A stretch of DNA of 64,000 bases from Palsa-506 sp963709075 (GCA_963709075.1 CAVPUY010000012.1:55777-119776); one strand, 5' to 3'; counted from the first letter of the stretch, positions 17,403-29,482 are shown. Notes: generated by a model from the sequence alone, not told the origin. Numbers and translations are program-made.

Positions 17403-19589
17403 TCATGCCGCGCGCCTGAGCCTGACCGTGACGCGGCGTACCGACCGGCCGAGGGTGACCGTGCCGCTGTGCGGGCGGATCTTTCCGGCCGACGCGCTCG
17501 CGATGTTCCCGGCGAACGCGGGCAGCTGGAGCAGTATCTTGCCCGCGGGCTTCCCGCTGGTGACCCGCAGGGTGACTGACCCGCCGGTGCCGGTGATGGT
17601 GAGGCTGATCCGGTGACCGTCGGTGGTCGGGAAGTTGGTTACCCGGATCGGCTTGCCGCTGCTGAGCCAGCTGGCCGGGACACCGCGCCCGACGATCAGC
17701 GCGCCGCTGGAACGCTGGGCGGCGAGCGAGTCAAGCAGCACCTTGTTGGCGTTGGCTATCCCCCAGGCGTGCGGAGCCGACCCGTTCCCGCTGGCCGGGT
17801 GGCGGCCGGCCCAGGGCGAGCCGGAGTTGGGGAAGTCGGAGCTCTCCCACCAGGAGAACGGCCCGCTCTGGTCGTTGGCGATCATGAACTCGTAGCTGGC
17901 GATGCCCTGGCTGCGGTAGTCCTTCGACGCGAGCCCCCAGCTGCCGTAGCCGGCGTTGTAGGTGGTCGAGAAGTAGTCGGTGGGGTAGCCGCCGAAGGTG
18001 TCAGCGGGCAGCTTGCCGGCCAGCCGCCCGAAGCCGTACCGGTAGGTGGCATCGATCAGCCGGACTCCTGGCCCGGTGACCCGCGCGCCGAACAGCTGCC
18101 CGTCCCACGCCCAGCGCCCGAACAGGAACGGCGCCGCCCAGTTGGCGTCCTCGGCGTTGGCGCACCGGTTGCTCGTGTTCGGCTCGACCATCGAGCAGGG
18201 CAGGTAACGGAGATGGCCGGCCGCGATGGTCTTGCCGAGCCGCGCGTTGGTCGCCGCCAGCAGGCTGTCGTACTGCCGGAGCGACCAGGCGGCCTGGGAC
18301 TTGCTGTGTACCTGCAGGGCGAGCCAGTGGTAGGCGGCCAGCCCCATCAGCGCCTCGTAGTTGTCGATCGTCCAGTAGCCGTTGGCGTCGATGTCGTTGG
18401 TCTTCTCCATGATCCCGCCGGGGCCGGTGCGCTGGGCCGCGATCTTGTGAGCGGTGCCGGAGATGCTCGGCTGGCTGGCGCCCTTAGGCCCCTCCTTGGC
18501 GAAATGTGACTTGACGAAGGCCAGGTCCCCCGTCTTCATCAGGTAGATCGCCCACGGCCAGGCGTAGGTCCAGCGCCCGTCGGCGTACTGGCTCTGCGCG
18601 CCGACCACGGCCCTGGCGCGGTTGAGCAGCGCATGCGCGTGGCTGAAGTCGCCCTGGGTGAACAGGCTGGCCAGGATGCCGATGACGTCATGGCTGAACT
18701 CCGCGTCGTAGCCGTTCTCGCCGGTGGTGAGCCGGTTGCCGTCGCGGATGATCTGCGTGTTGATGAACCCTGCCCGGTAGGCGTCGGTGAGCTGCCGGTC
18801 CGGCAGGGTCAGCCCGGCCACCTTGGCGAGCTGCGCCCGCCAGAATCGCTTCATGTGGGTGAAGTGGGCCTTGAACCCGCCGGCCGAGGCCAGCGCGGCG
18901 GCGGACGGGAACTTGAACTTGCGGCCGAACCGGTCGGCGGCCACCACGTAGTCATGATCGGACGTGCCGCCGGGCTTGACGGTGTCGGCGGCATGGCCGA
19001 GCGGGATCAGGCCGGACGATGCCTGCGGGCTGATCGTCACCGGATGGCCGGTCGGGTTGTGCACCGCGACCCGGCTGTAGACCGCGACGATCGAGTGGCC
19101 GCCGGCGGTGACCTTGTCGCCGAAGTTGGTGATCGAGATGTCGGCGCCGTCACGGGAGAACGAGGTGATCAGGGCGGGCAGGTAGCCGTCCGCGTCATGC
19201 CACCGGGTGCGGCTGTCGTCGTAGATGCCGTAGCCGTAGGTCGCGTTCTTGCCATCGCGGACGTAGAAGCTGCCGCCGAGGCAGGCCACGACGCCGTCCT
19301 TGTCGCCGGCCCAGCCGATCAGCCCGGCGTCGCCGAAGGTCCCGGCGATGGTGCCGTTGCCGCCCGGCGCGCAGAAGTACGGCGCGGCCGTCGTGCGCCG
19401 GGCCGCTTCGCTCCGGGCCGGAGCGACGGACCGGACCAGCACCGCGCTCCGGACCAGCGCAGCCTGCCTGGCCGTCGCCGTGCCGACGGCCGCAGCCGGC
19501 TGCAGGCCGATCGCCACGGCCCCAAATGCCGCCGTGGAAGCGACAATGGCCGGCCACGGCCGCATGTGCCTTCTGGTCTTCCCGTGCAT
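17403..19589 (-). CDS. Secreted six-hairpin glycosidase-like protein
   Basis: 728 residues. The N-terminus (MHGKTRRHMRPWPAIVASTA, then AAFGAVAIGLQPAAA) is a typical signal peptide. The central part has repeated aromatic-rich helices, for example FSHDVIGILASLFTQGDFSH, WTYAWPWAIYLMKTGDLAF and NGYWTIDNYEALMGLAAYHW, suggesting an (alpha/alpha)6 barrel as in GH15-type or GH63-type sugar hydrolases. The C-terminal ~100 residues look like a beta-sandwich (GGSVTLRVTSGKPAGKILLQ). I cannot assign a substrate or a defined family. It stands alone, with hairpin repeat copy 2 upstream. Confidence 0.6.
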   Translation of the reverse strand: MHGKTRRHMRPWPAIVASTAAFGAVAIGLQPAAAVGTATARQAALVRSAVLVRSVAPARSEAARRTTAAPYFCAPGGNGTIAGTFGDAGLIGWAGDKDGVVACLGGSFYVRDGKNATYGYGIYDDSRTRWHDADGYLPALITSFSRDGADISITNFGDKVTAGGHSIVAVYSRVAVHNPTGHPVTISPQASSGLIPLGHAADTVKPGGTSDHDYVVAADRFGRKFKFPSAAALASAGGFKAHFTHMKRFWRAQLAKVAGLTLPDRQLTDAYRAGFINTQIIRDGNRLTTGENGYDAEFSHDVIGILASLFTQGDFSHAHALLNRARAVVGAQSQYADGRWTYAWPWAIYLMKTGDLAFVKSHFAKEGPKGASQPSISGTAHKIAAQRTGPGGIMEKTNDIDANGYWTIDNYEALMGLAAYHWLALQVHSKSQAAWSLRQYDSLLAATNARLGKTIAAGHLRYLPCSMVEPNTSNRCANAEDANWAAPFLFGRWAWDGQLFGARVTGPGVRLIDATYRYGFGRLAGKLPADTFGGYPTDYFSTTYNAGYGSWGLASKDYRSQGIASYEFMIANDQSGPFSWWESSDFPNSGSPWAGRHPASGNGSAPHAWGIANANKVLLDSLAAQRSSGALIVGRGVPASWLSSGKPIRVTNFPTTDGHRISLTITGTGGSVTLRVTSGKPAGKILLQLPAFAGNIASASAGKIRPHSGTVTLGRSVRRVTVRLRRAA

Positions 19590-19695
19590 CGGCGCTCCTC
19601 AGCTCGCTGGCAGCTCGCAGCTACCACGAGGAGCGGGCGGTAAACACCCGCGGCCGCTCGGCTCCGCGCTCCGGCCCCGAAGGGCGGCCCCGATG

Positions 19696-19757
19696 AAGGT
19701 GGTGGATCGCGCGATCGCACACCTTCAGATGTGGTGGATCGCGCGATCCACCACCTT
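19696..19757. repeat. Long hairpin repeat, copy 2
   Basis: Arm 19696-19716 pairs perfectly over 21 bases with 19737-19757. The right half itself contains the 18-base palindrome GTGGATCGCGCGATCCAC. Same family as 10328-10383 and 22468-22523. It lies upstream of the secreted-protein gene and downstream of the CDF gene. Confidence 0.9.
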
Positions 19758-19827
19758 GCCGGGCGGCTCGCGGGCAGGCCGAGCGGCGGATGGGCCTAGG
19801 CCGGGCAGTCCCGGACGGGGGCGGTTC

Positions 19828-20736
19828 CTAGGTCTGGGTCGGGTCGATGAAGACGTGCGGCGTGATGGACATCCGGTCGCTGAGCCGCTGGTCGATGTCC
19901 CCGGCGATGTCCTCGGCCCGGTCGGCGCTGATGTCATCGCTGAAGGCGACCCGGGCGGCGATTATCACGCTCTCCGGGCCCAGGTGCATCGTGCGCAGTT
20001 CGACGACGTCGTCGATCCCGGGGGTGGACTCGATCTCTTCCGCGATCATCCGCTGCTCGTCGGGGTCGATGGCATGCCCGATCAGCCCGTCCCTGCTGTC
20101 CTTGCCGAGCCGGTAGGCCACCACGACAAGCAGCAGCCCGATGGCTATCGAGGCGCTGCCGTCCCAGACGGCCGAGCCGGTGATCGCCTCGAGGCTGACG
20201 CCGGCGGCGGCAAGCACGAGCCCCGCGAGGGCCGCGGTGTCCTCGAAGAGCGCCGCCTTGACCGTCGTGTCCGGGCTCCGCCTGACGTGATCGAACAGCT
20301 GCCGCCTGTGCTGCCGTGCCTCCCCGCTCATCTGGCGCGCGGCCCGGGTCAGCGACGTTCCCTCGGCGACGAAGGAGACGGCCAGCACCACGTAGGCGAT
20401 CGCGATACTGCCGCTGCGCTCTCCCCTGGTGATGGCGAGCACGCCGTCGAAGATCGAGAAACCCGCGCCGGCGACGAAGATGCCGACGGCGGCGAGCAGC
20501 GACCAGAAGTACCGTTCCTGGCCGTACCCGAACGGGTGCTCCGCGTCGGCGGGCCGCGAGCCAGTCCGCAGCGAGGTCAGCAGGAAGACCTGGTTCACCG
20601 TGTCGGCGACCGAGTGGGCTGACTCGGCTAGCATCGCGCTTGAGCCGGTGATCAGCCCGGCAGCCAGCTTGCACAGGGCTATCACCAGGTTGGCCGCTCC
20701 GGCGGTCAGCACCGTGCGCAGGGTCGACTTGTTCAC
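19828..20736 (-). CDS. Cation diffusion facilitator family transporter
   Basis: 302 residues with about six membrane spans: VLTAGAANLVIALCKLAAG, the metal site AESAHSVADTVNQVFLL (HxxxD in the second span), YFWSLLAAVGIFVAGAGF, IAIAYVVLAVSFVAEG, ALFEDTAALAGLVLAAAGV and IAIGLLLVVVAYRLG. HPFGYGQERYFW is the family loop. The C-terminal ~90 residues are the cytoplasmic ferredoxin-like domain (DDVVELRTMHLGPESVIIAA). It exports Zn2+, Mn2+ or a similar ion in exchange for protons. The ED in the fifth span suggests the SLC30A9-like branch. Metal specificity is not certain. Confidence 0.92.
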   Translation of the reverse strand: MNKSTLRTVLTAGAANLVIALCKLAAGLITGSSAMLAESAHSVADTVNQVFLLTSLRTGSRPADAEHPFGYGQERYFWSLLAAVGIFVAGAGFSIFDGVLAITRGERSGSIAIAYVVLAVSFVAEGTSLTRAARQMSGEARQHRRQLFDHVRRSPDTTVKAALFEDTAALAGLVLAAAGVSLEAITGSAVWDGSASIAIGLLLVVVAYRLGKDSRDGLIGHAIDPDEQRMIAEEIESTPGIDDVVELRTMHLGPESVIIAARVAFSDDISADRAEDIAGDIDQRLSDRMSITPHVFIDPTQT

Positions 20737-20893
20737 GCCGGCGCCTTACCCAGGCTGGTTCGCACGATGCGGCGGCCGGGGCCGGGCCTGATTATTGATC
20801 TTGACGGAAACCATCGCGGCGTCCTCGCGGTTGCCAGGCTGATACCGGAACCGAGACGATGTCGCTGCCCTACCAGCGCGGCGAGGTGCATCA

Positions 20894-21439
20894 GTGAATC
20901 CGATCCCCGAGCCTGATGACCTGGTCACCAGGCTCGACACGCTTGTCGAGCCGGCCGATGAGCCGGAGAACGCGGTGCTGACAGACGACACCCGGCTGGT
21001 GCGGTGGGCCGGCCCGGTGTTCGCGCTGTTCTCAGTGATCTTGCTGCCCTGGACCGCGTATATCGCCGTCTCGCTGCCTGCCCGCCAGCTGTCCGCGAAC
21101 TACGACGTCGCGTGGGCCGGCTTCGACGTCATGCTGCTCGGCGCGCTCGCGACGACCGCGTACTTCGCGCTGCGCCGGTCCCGGTACCTGTCCACCGCCG
21201 CCACCGCGACCGCCACCCTGCTGGTGGTCGATTCGTGGTTCGACGTCATGACCACGCCGGCCCATCAGCGCCTCCCATCAATCTTGCTCGCGATCGCCGT
21301 CGAGCTGCCGCTGGCCGCGGTCTGCCTCTGGCTCAGCCACCACACCCAGCAGCTCGCCGAGCACAGGATCGTGCTGCTGCAGCGGCGACACGGGCGCGGC
21401 GGCGAAGCTGACCGGAGAACCGCACAGCGGACAGGTTGA
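20894..21439 (+). CDS. Four-span membrane protein of unknown function
   Basis: 181 residues from GTG 20894. An acidic N-terminus (LDTLVEPADEPENAVLTDD) is followed by four hydrophobic segments: WAGPVFALFSVILLPWTAYI, AGFDVMLLGALATTAYFAL, TATATLLVVDSWFDVM and LLAIAVELPLAAVCLWLS. A basic tail follows. The WFDV(M)T segment is typical of a widespread actinobacterial membrane family, but I do not know a function. It sits alone between the CDF and kinase genes, both on the opposite strand. Confidence 0.75.
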   Translation: MNPIPEPDDLVTRLDTLVEPADEPENAVLTDDTRLVRWAGPVFALFSVILLPWTAYIAVSLPARQLSANYDVAWAGFDVMLLGALATTAYFALRRSRYLSTAATATATLLVVDSWFDVMTTPAHQRLPSILLAIAVELPLAAVCLWLSHHTQQLAEHRIVLLQRRHGRGGEADRRTAQRTG

Positions 21440-21527
21440 CCCAGATCCGGATCGCAAACATGCGGTCCTGGCAGGCACACATCCCGGCCTGCGGCCGGAT
21501 CCAGGGCTTGCGGTCGCCGGGCCTGCG

Positions 21528-22418
21528 CTACCGTGAGCCCCCGGTCAGGCAGCGGATGAGCAGCTGGCCTTTCTGCACGGTGATCACCAGGTGGCTGGTC
21601 CGGCCGGCCACCTCGCCGTCGAGCTGCCAGGGCTGCGGGCGGTCGAGGTCGATGCGCAGCTCGCGGAAGGTGATCCTGGCCACCCGCCTGGTGCCTGCCC
21701 GGCGGAGCAGGACGTGCACGGCGAGCGCGAGCCAGTTAGCCAGCCCCCGCGCGGTGAGCACGACGGCGTCAAGCAGCCCGTCATCGGGCTCAGCGTCCGG
21801 CAGCAGCGGCACGCCGCCCTGCAGCCAGCCGACGTTGCCGGCGATGATCCCGCTGGCCCGGCGGCGCAGCAGCGGGCCGCCGTCGGCGCGCAGCCGCGCG
21901 CGCATCGGCCGGTCCCGCAGGTGCCGCAGTGCCGAAACTGCGTAGGCGGCCCAGCCCAGCCGCTTCTTGAGCTGCTCGCTCGCGCCGTCCAGCATCTTCG
22001 CGTCCAGGCCGACTCCGGCCATCACGACAAACGGCCTGCCGTTGGCACTGCCCACGTCGAGCCGCCGGTCCTGGCCGGCGAGCGCGACGACGAGCGCGTC
22101 GTCAAGGTCAAGCGGGAGTCCCAGGTTGCGGGCAAGGAGATTCCCGGTCCCGAGCGGGAGGATCGCGAGCGGGATCCCGCTGCCGGCCAGGCCTTCCGCG
22201 CAGGCGGTGACCGTGCCGTCGCCGCCGCAGGCGAGCACCACGTCGACCTGCTCGGTCACGGCCGCCGCGGCCATGCCCTGGCCCGGATCATCCACCGTGG
22301 TCTCCAGCCACAGCGGCTCGGCCCAGCCGCGGGCGGACATCGCCGCGCGGACCGCGGCGGCGAACTTTTCCTTGTCGCCGTATTTCGTGGGATTGGCCAC
22401 CACCGCCGCGCGGCTCAT
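21528..22418 (-). CDS. Diacylglycerol/sphingosine kinase-like lipid kinase
   Basis: 296 residues from ATG 22418 (MSRAAVVANPTKYGD). VVLACGGDGTVTACAEGL is the nucleotide-binding GGDGT motif, ILPLGTGNLLARNLGLPLD is the second signature, and MAGVGLDAKMLDG follows. The C-terminal part (QPWQLDGEVAG) is the usual beta-sandwich. Such enzymes phosphorylate diacylglycerol or related lipids. Upstream frame residues to 22802 are not conserved and pass through hairpin repeat copy 3, so the longer start is rejected. Confidence 0.9.
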   Translation of the reverse strand: MSRAAVVANPTKYGDKEKFAAAVRAAMSARGWAEPLWLETTVDDPGQGMAAAAVTEQVDVVLACGGDGTVTACAEGLAGSGIPLAILPLGTGNLLARNLGLPLDLDDALVVALAGQDRRLDVGSANGRPFVVMAGVGLDAKMLDGASEQLKKRLGWAAYAVSALRHLRDRPMRARLRADGGPLLRRRASGIIAGNVGWLQGGVPLLPDAEPDDGLLDAVVLTARGLANWLALAVHVLLRRAGTRRVARITFRELRIDLDRPQPWQLDGEVAGRTSHLVITVQKGQLLIRCLTGGSR

Positions 22419-22791
22419 CGGCACCGGGCTGACGGCATGCCGGGAGCATACCGGCGTATCGCGCCATGTGGTGGATCGCGCGATCGCACACCGTGGAAGG
22501 TGCGCGATCGCGCGATCCACCGCCTTAGCCATGAGCCTGGCCAGGCCAGCCACGTGCGCTGTCGCCGGATTCAGCACTGCGGGCAGTTCCGCCGAGGTGC
22601 GCGTTCTCGAAATCAGCCACCGGGACGGGCTTATCGGCCCGCGGCCGGCCGCAGTTCCGGCGCGAGGGCAGCGGCCCCGGCTGGCCACGTTATAAATGAT
22701 CTTGTGTTTCCCTTGCCATAACGGGTACTTCGCTGGCTGGCCGGCCAGAGACTGGCCGGGCCAGCCCATCTCTTCCTGGGAGCGCCGCCGT
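22419..22791. other. Intergenic region between divergent lipid kinase and treY
   Basis: 373 bases. It holds hairpin repeat copy 3 (22468-22523) and an AT-richer stretch at 22689-22722 (GTTATAAATGATCTTGTG), which could carry the treY promoter. No gene is seen. Confidence 0.5.
22468..22523. repeat. Long hairpin repeat, copy 3
   Basis: Arms 22468-22492 and 22499-22523 around the loop GTGGAA, 25 bases each with two non-Watson-Crick positions. The 25-6-25 geometry is the same as copy 1. It lies between the divergent lipid kinase and treY genes. Confidence 0.9.
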
Positions 22792-25527
22792 ATGCCTGCC
22801 AAGCCGAGGCAGCAGTACCGCCCGCGGGCGGCGACCTACCGAGTCCAGCTACACGCCGGCTTCACCTTCGACGATGCCGCCGCCGTCGCCGGGTATCTCG
22901 CCGACCTGGGCGTCAGCCACCTGTACTGCTCGCCGTACCTGCAGGCCGCGCCCGGCAGCAAGCACGGATACGACGTGGTCGATCACAGCCGGCTTAATGT
23001 CGAGCTCGGCGGCGCCGGGAGGCACGGCCGGCTGGTGCGGCGGCTGGCCGAGGCGGGCCTCGGCCAGGTGCTCGACATCGTTCCCAACCACATGGCGCTG
23101 GCCGGGCGGGCCAACGCCTGGTGGTGGGACGTGCTGGAGAACGGCCCGTCGAGCACCTATGCGCGCTATTTCGACATCGACTGGGACCCGCCGGAGACCA
23201 AGCTGGCCGCCACCGTGCTGATGCCGGTCCTCGGCGACCAGTACGGCCGGGTGCTCGAGGCGGGCGAGCTGACTGTCGAGCGCACGGGCGGATCGTTCAC
23301 CGTCCGCTACTACGAGAATGCGGCGCCGTTGTCGCCGAGGACGCTGGACGGCCTGCTGGCCCGGGCGGCGGCGCGGGCCGGCTCCGGCCAGCTGGCTGAC
23401 CTGGCCGCCGCCTTCGGCAGGCTGCCGCTTGCCACCCGCACCGACGCTGCCGCGGTGGCCGAGCGGCACCGCGACAAGGAGCTGCTGCGCGTCCGGCTGG
23501 CCGCGCTCTGCGAGGCCCTGCCCGGCGCCGCCGCGGCGATTGACGCCGAGATCAAGGCGCTGAACCGCGACCCGGATGCCCTGGATGAGCTGCTCAGGCA
23601 GCAGAACTACCGGCTCGCCTACTGGCGCACGGCCGCCGAGGAGCTGTCCTACCGCCGGTTCTTCGACATCCAGTCGCTCGCCGGGCTGCGGGTCGAGGAC
23701 GACACCGTCTTCACCGAGACGCACCGGCTCATCCTCGGGCTGGTCACCGACGGGACCGCGGACGGGCTGCGGGTTGACCACGTGGACGGGCTGGCCGACC
23801 CGGAGGGCTACCTGGAACGGCTGCGTGCGGCCACCGGGGGCGCGTACGTGGTGGTAGAGAAGATCCTGGCGGCGGGCGAGGAACTGCCGGCGACGTGGGC
23901 AGCCGCCGGGACGACCGGTTATGACTTCCTTAACCAGGTCAGCAGGCTGTTCGTGGACCCGGACAACGAGGCGGCGGTCAAGGCCGGCTACGTCCGGTTC
24001 ACCGCCGAGGACGCGGCATACGCCGAGGTCGTGCACGCGGCCAAGCTGCAGATCATGCACGACGACCTTGCCGCCGAGGTGGAGCGCCTGACCGGGCTGC
24101 TCGCCGACGTCTGCGAGAACCACCGCCGCCAGCGCGATCACACCCGCCGGGACCTGCGCGACGCGCTGCGCGAGGTGATCGCCGCGTTCGGGGTCTACCG
24201 GATCTACCCGCGGCCCGGGCAGCCCGCCAGCCCGGCCGACCGGGCGCACGTGGCCGCGGCGGTGGCAACGGTCCGCGGTCGCAGGCCGGACATCGACGAC
24301 GAGCTTGTGGGGTTCATCGGCGAGCTGCTGACCGGGATGCGTCCCGGCGCGGCCGAGACCGAGTTCGCGGTCCGGTTCGGCCAGCTGAGCGCGCCGGTGA
24401 TGGCCAAGGGGGTGGAGGACACCGCGTTCTACCGGTATCAGCCGCTGGCCTCGCTGAACGAGGTCGGCGGCGACCCTGGCCTGGCCGAGGCCGGCCGCCT
24501 CGGCGATCCGGTGGCTGACTTTCACCAGGCGATGGCGCACACGGCGCGGCACTGGCCGGAGACGATGCTGACCCTCTCCACGCACGACACGAAGCGAAGC
24601 GGCGACGTCCGGGCCCGGATCAGCGTGCTCGCCGAGCTGCCGGCGGCATGGGAGCACGCCGTCGTCCGCTGGGCGGACCGCAACGAGCGGCACAAGCAAG
24701 GCGGCTGGCCGGACCGGAACGCCGAGTACCTGCTCTACCAGACGCTGGTCGGTGCCTGGCCGATCGACGCGGCCCGGGCCGGCGCCTTCATGACCAAGGC
24801 GGCCAGGGAGGCCAAGGTGCATACCTCCTGGACCGAGCCGCAGGCCGGCTACGACGAGGCGCTCGGCGCGTTCGTCGCCGCGGTCCTTGCCGATCCCGGC
24901 TTCGTTGCCGATCTTGAGGCGTTCCTGGCCGAGCACCGCATCGTCGAGCTTGGCCGGGTCAGCTCGCTGGCCCAGACCGCGCTGCTGCTGACCTGCCCCG
25001 GCGTTCCCGACCTCTACCAGGGCACCGAGGTGTGGGACCGGTCGCTGGTGGACCCGGACAACCGCAGGCCGGTTGACTACGCGGCCCGCCGCGCGCTGCT
25101 CACTGCGCTGCACGGCGCGGGACCGGAGGCTGCGCTTGACCGCGTCGACGAGGGCGGGCCGAAGCTCTGGCTGATTCACCGGGTGCTGCGGCACCGGCGC
25201 CGCTGGCCCGGCGCCTACGGCCCGGCCTCGGGCTACCGGCCGCTCCCGGTGGCCGGCCGCAAGGCGGGGCAGCTAGTGGCCTTCGCCCGGACCGGCGGGC
25301 TGGCCGTCGTGGTGCCCCGGCAGGTCAACGGCCTGGCGGCGGGCTGGGCCGACACCACGGTGACGCTCCCGGACGGCACCTGGACGGACGTGCTGACCGG
25401 CACCGAGATCCGCGGCGAGACCAGCGTGACCGGCCTGCTCCGCCGTTTCCCGGTCGCGGTGCTGGGCAGCGAGGCCTGGTCAGCGGCAGCCGGGGAAGCC
25501 GGGCCCGCCGGGGAGGGGGAGGCGTGA
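22792..25527 (+). CDS. treY: Malto-oligosyltrehalose synthase TreY
   Basis: 911 residues from ATG 22792 (MPAKPRQQYRPRAATYRVQL). TreY converts the reducing end of a maltodextrin into a trehalose unit. Signatures are TYRVQLHAGFTFDDAA, GVSHLYCSPYLQAAPGSKHG, VLDIVPNHMAL, GLRVDHVDGLADPEGYL (nucleophile Asp), YVVVEKILAAGEELP (acid/base Glu), THDTKRSGDVRARI and VPDLYQGTEVWDRSLVDPDN. Length is normal and this frame is intact, unlike its neighbours. The stop overlaps the treZ start (TGATG at 25525-25529), so the two are translationally coupled. Confidence 0.97.
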   Translation: MPAKPRQQYRPRAATYRVQLHAGFTFDDAAAVAGYLADLGVSHLYCSPYLQAAPGSKHGYDVVDHSRLNVELGGAGRHGRLVRRLAEAGLGQVLDIVPNHMALAGRANAWWWDVLENGPSSTYARYFDIDWDPPETKLAATVLMPVLGDQYGRVLEAGELTVERTGGSFTVRYYENAAPLSPRTLDGLLARAAARAGSGQLADLAAAFGRLPLATRTDAAAVAERHRDKELLRVRLAALCEALPGAAAAIDAEIKALNRDPDALDELLRQQNYRLAYWRTAAEELSYRRFFDIQSLAGLRVEDDTVFTETHRLILGLVTDGTADGLRVDHVDGLADPEGYLERLRAATGGAYVVVEKILAAGEELPATWAAAGTTGYDFLNQVSRLFVDPDNEAAVKAGYVRFTAEDAAYAEVVHAAKLQIMHDDLAAEVERLTGLLADVCENHRRQRDHTRRDLRDALREVIAAFGVYRIYPRPGQPASPADRAHVAAAVATVRGRRPDIDDELVGFIGELLTGMRPGAAETEFAVRFGQLSAPVMAKGVEDTAFYRYQPLASLNEVGGDPGLAEAGRLGDPVADFHQAMAHTARHWPETMLTLSTHDTKRSGDVRARISVLAELPAAWEHAVVRWADRNERHKQGGWPDRNAEYLLYQTLVGAWPIDAARAGAFMTKAAREAKVHTSWTEPQAGYDEALGAFVAAVLADPGFVADLEAFLAEHRIVELGRVSSLAQTALLLTCPGVPDLYQGTEVWDRSLVDPDNRRPVDYAARRALLTALHGAGPEAALDRVDEGGPKLWLIHRVLRHRRRWPGAYGPASGYRPLPVAGRKAGQLVAFARTGGLAVVVPRQVNGLAAGWADTTVTLPDGTWTDVLTGTEIRGETSVTGLLRRFPVAVLGSEAWSAAAGEAGPAGEGEA

Positions 25528-27265
25528 TGCACGAGTTCCGGGTCTGGGCGCCGGGCGCCGGCCGGGCCGACGTGGTGCTCGGCACGCGGCGGCTGGCGCT
25601 CGCGGCGGCCGGGCACGGCTGGTGGGCCCGCCGCGTCGCAGACGCCGGGCCTGGCAGCGACTACATGTTCAGCCTGGACGGCGGCCCGCCGCGGCCCGAC
25701 CCGCGCTCGGCCAGCCAGCCGGAAGGGGTACACGGCCCGTCACGGGTGGTCGACCAGGCCGCTTTCGGCTGGTCCGACGGGGGCTGGCGGGGCCTGCCGC
25801 TGACCGGGTCGGTGCTGTAGGAGTGCCACATCGGCACCTTCTCCGCCGCCGGGACCTTCGACGGCGCGATCGAGCACCTGGACTACCTGGCAGGCCTGGG
25901 CGTCGACGCCATCGAGCTGATGCCGGTGGCCGAGTTCCCCGGCAGCCGGGGCTGGGGCTACGACGGCACCTGCCTGTTCGCCCCGCATCACGATTACGGC
26001 GGGCCGGACGGGCTCAGGCGGCTGGTCGACGCCGCGCACGGCCGGGGGCTTGGCGTAATCATGGACGTCGTCTACAACCACCTCGGCCCGGACGGGAACT
26101 ACCTGCCGGAATTCGGCCCGTACTTCTCGGCGCGGCACCGGACGAACTGGGGCCCGGCGGTCAATTTCGACGGGCCGGGCAGCGACCAGGTCCGCCGCTT
26201 CGTCATCGACAACGCGCTGATGTGGCTGCGCGACTACCACTGCGATGGCCTGCGGCTGGACGCCGTGCATGCCATCGTGGACGATTCCGCGATCCACATC
26301 CTGGAGGAGCTGGCCGCCGAGACCGCCGCGCTCGCCGCGCACTGCGGCCGGGCGCTCTTCCTCGTCGCCGAGAGCGACAGGAACGACCCTCGCTACGTCC
26401 GCAGCCAGATGGCCGGCGGTTACGGCCTGGACGCATCCTGGGCTGACGAATGGCATCACGCGCTGCACTCCGTCCTGACCGGAGAAAGAATCGGGTATTA
26501 CGAAGATTTCGGACCGCTCCCGCTGCTCGCTAAGGCACTGCGGCAGGCGTGGGTCTACGACGGCTGCTTCTCGCCGCACCGCCAGCGGGTACACGGCCGG
26601 CCCCGGCCGGCCTGACCGGCGGCCAGTTCGTGGTGAGCACCCAGAACCACGACCAGGTCGGCAACCGCGCCGCCGGCGAGCGGACCGCCGCCCTGGTCAG
26701 CGACGGAAGGCTCCGGGTGGCCGCCGCGCTGCTGCTCACCACGCCGTTCGTGCCGATGCTGTTCCAGGGCGAGGAGTGGGGGGCCAGCACCCCGTTCCAG
26801 TACTTCACCAGCCATTCCGATCCGGCGCTCGGGCGGGCGGTCAGCGACGGGCGCCGGCAGGAGTTCGCCGCCTTCGGCTGGGATCCCGCCGACGTGCCCG
26901 ATCCGCAGGATCCGGCGACGTTCCGGCGATCCAGGCTAGACTGGGCCGAGCCGGGGCGTGAGCCGCACGCCGGCCTGCTGGCCTGGCACAGGGAGCTGAT
27001 CGCACTGCGCCGGCGGGTCCCGGCGCTGACTGACCCCCGGCTGGACCGGGTCACGGCCGACTGCGACGCCGAGGCCGGCTGGCTGCTCGTCCGGCGCGGC
27101 CCGGTTACCGTGGCCGCGAACCTCGGGGCCGGCAGCTGGACCTGCCCGGCAGAGCCACCGGCGGAGGTGCTCGCGGCGTCCGATCCCGGGGTGAAACTGG
27201 CCCCCGGCGGCATCATCCTGCCGCCGGATAGTGCCGTGATCATGGCAGATGCAATGCCTTCGTGA
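25527..27265 (+). CDS. treZ: Malto-oligosyltrehalose trehalohydrolase TreZ, with amber stop and frameshift
   Basis: TreZ releases trehalose from the TreY product. The start ATG 25527 follows GGGGAGGGGGAGG and overlaps treY. MHEFRVWAPGAGRADVVLG opens the N-terminal beta domain. At 25818-25820 an in-frame TAG replaces the conserved Tyr of the VxYExHIGTF motif; the same frame continues ECHIGTFSAAGTFDGAIEHL and reaches the catalytic Asp (DGLRLDAVHAI) and Glu (LFLVAESDRND). The frame is then lost at about 26594-26610 (CCGG-rich). It resumes as GGQFVVSTQNHDQVGNRAAG and ends at 27265. Total about 579 residues, normal for TreZ. A sequencing error could explain both lesions; if real, the gene is dead. 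Confidence 0.93.
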
Positions 27266-27365
27266 CTTATCCGGTGCACCATGGCTAGTGCGGCAGGAAG
27301 CCTCGGGGGGCGCTACCGGGCCAGCTGGCCGCCACCTACCCAGCTACGAAAGGATGTAGCAGCTC

Positions 27366-29482
<2,117 letters not shown>

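Noticed and set aside
25818..25820. Amber codon read as pyrrolysine or another recoded residue
   Set aside because: No Pyl genes or recoding elements are seen, the residue replaces a structural Tyr of GH13 enzymes, and treZ carries a second lesion.
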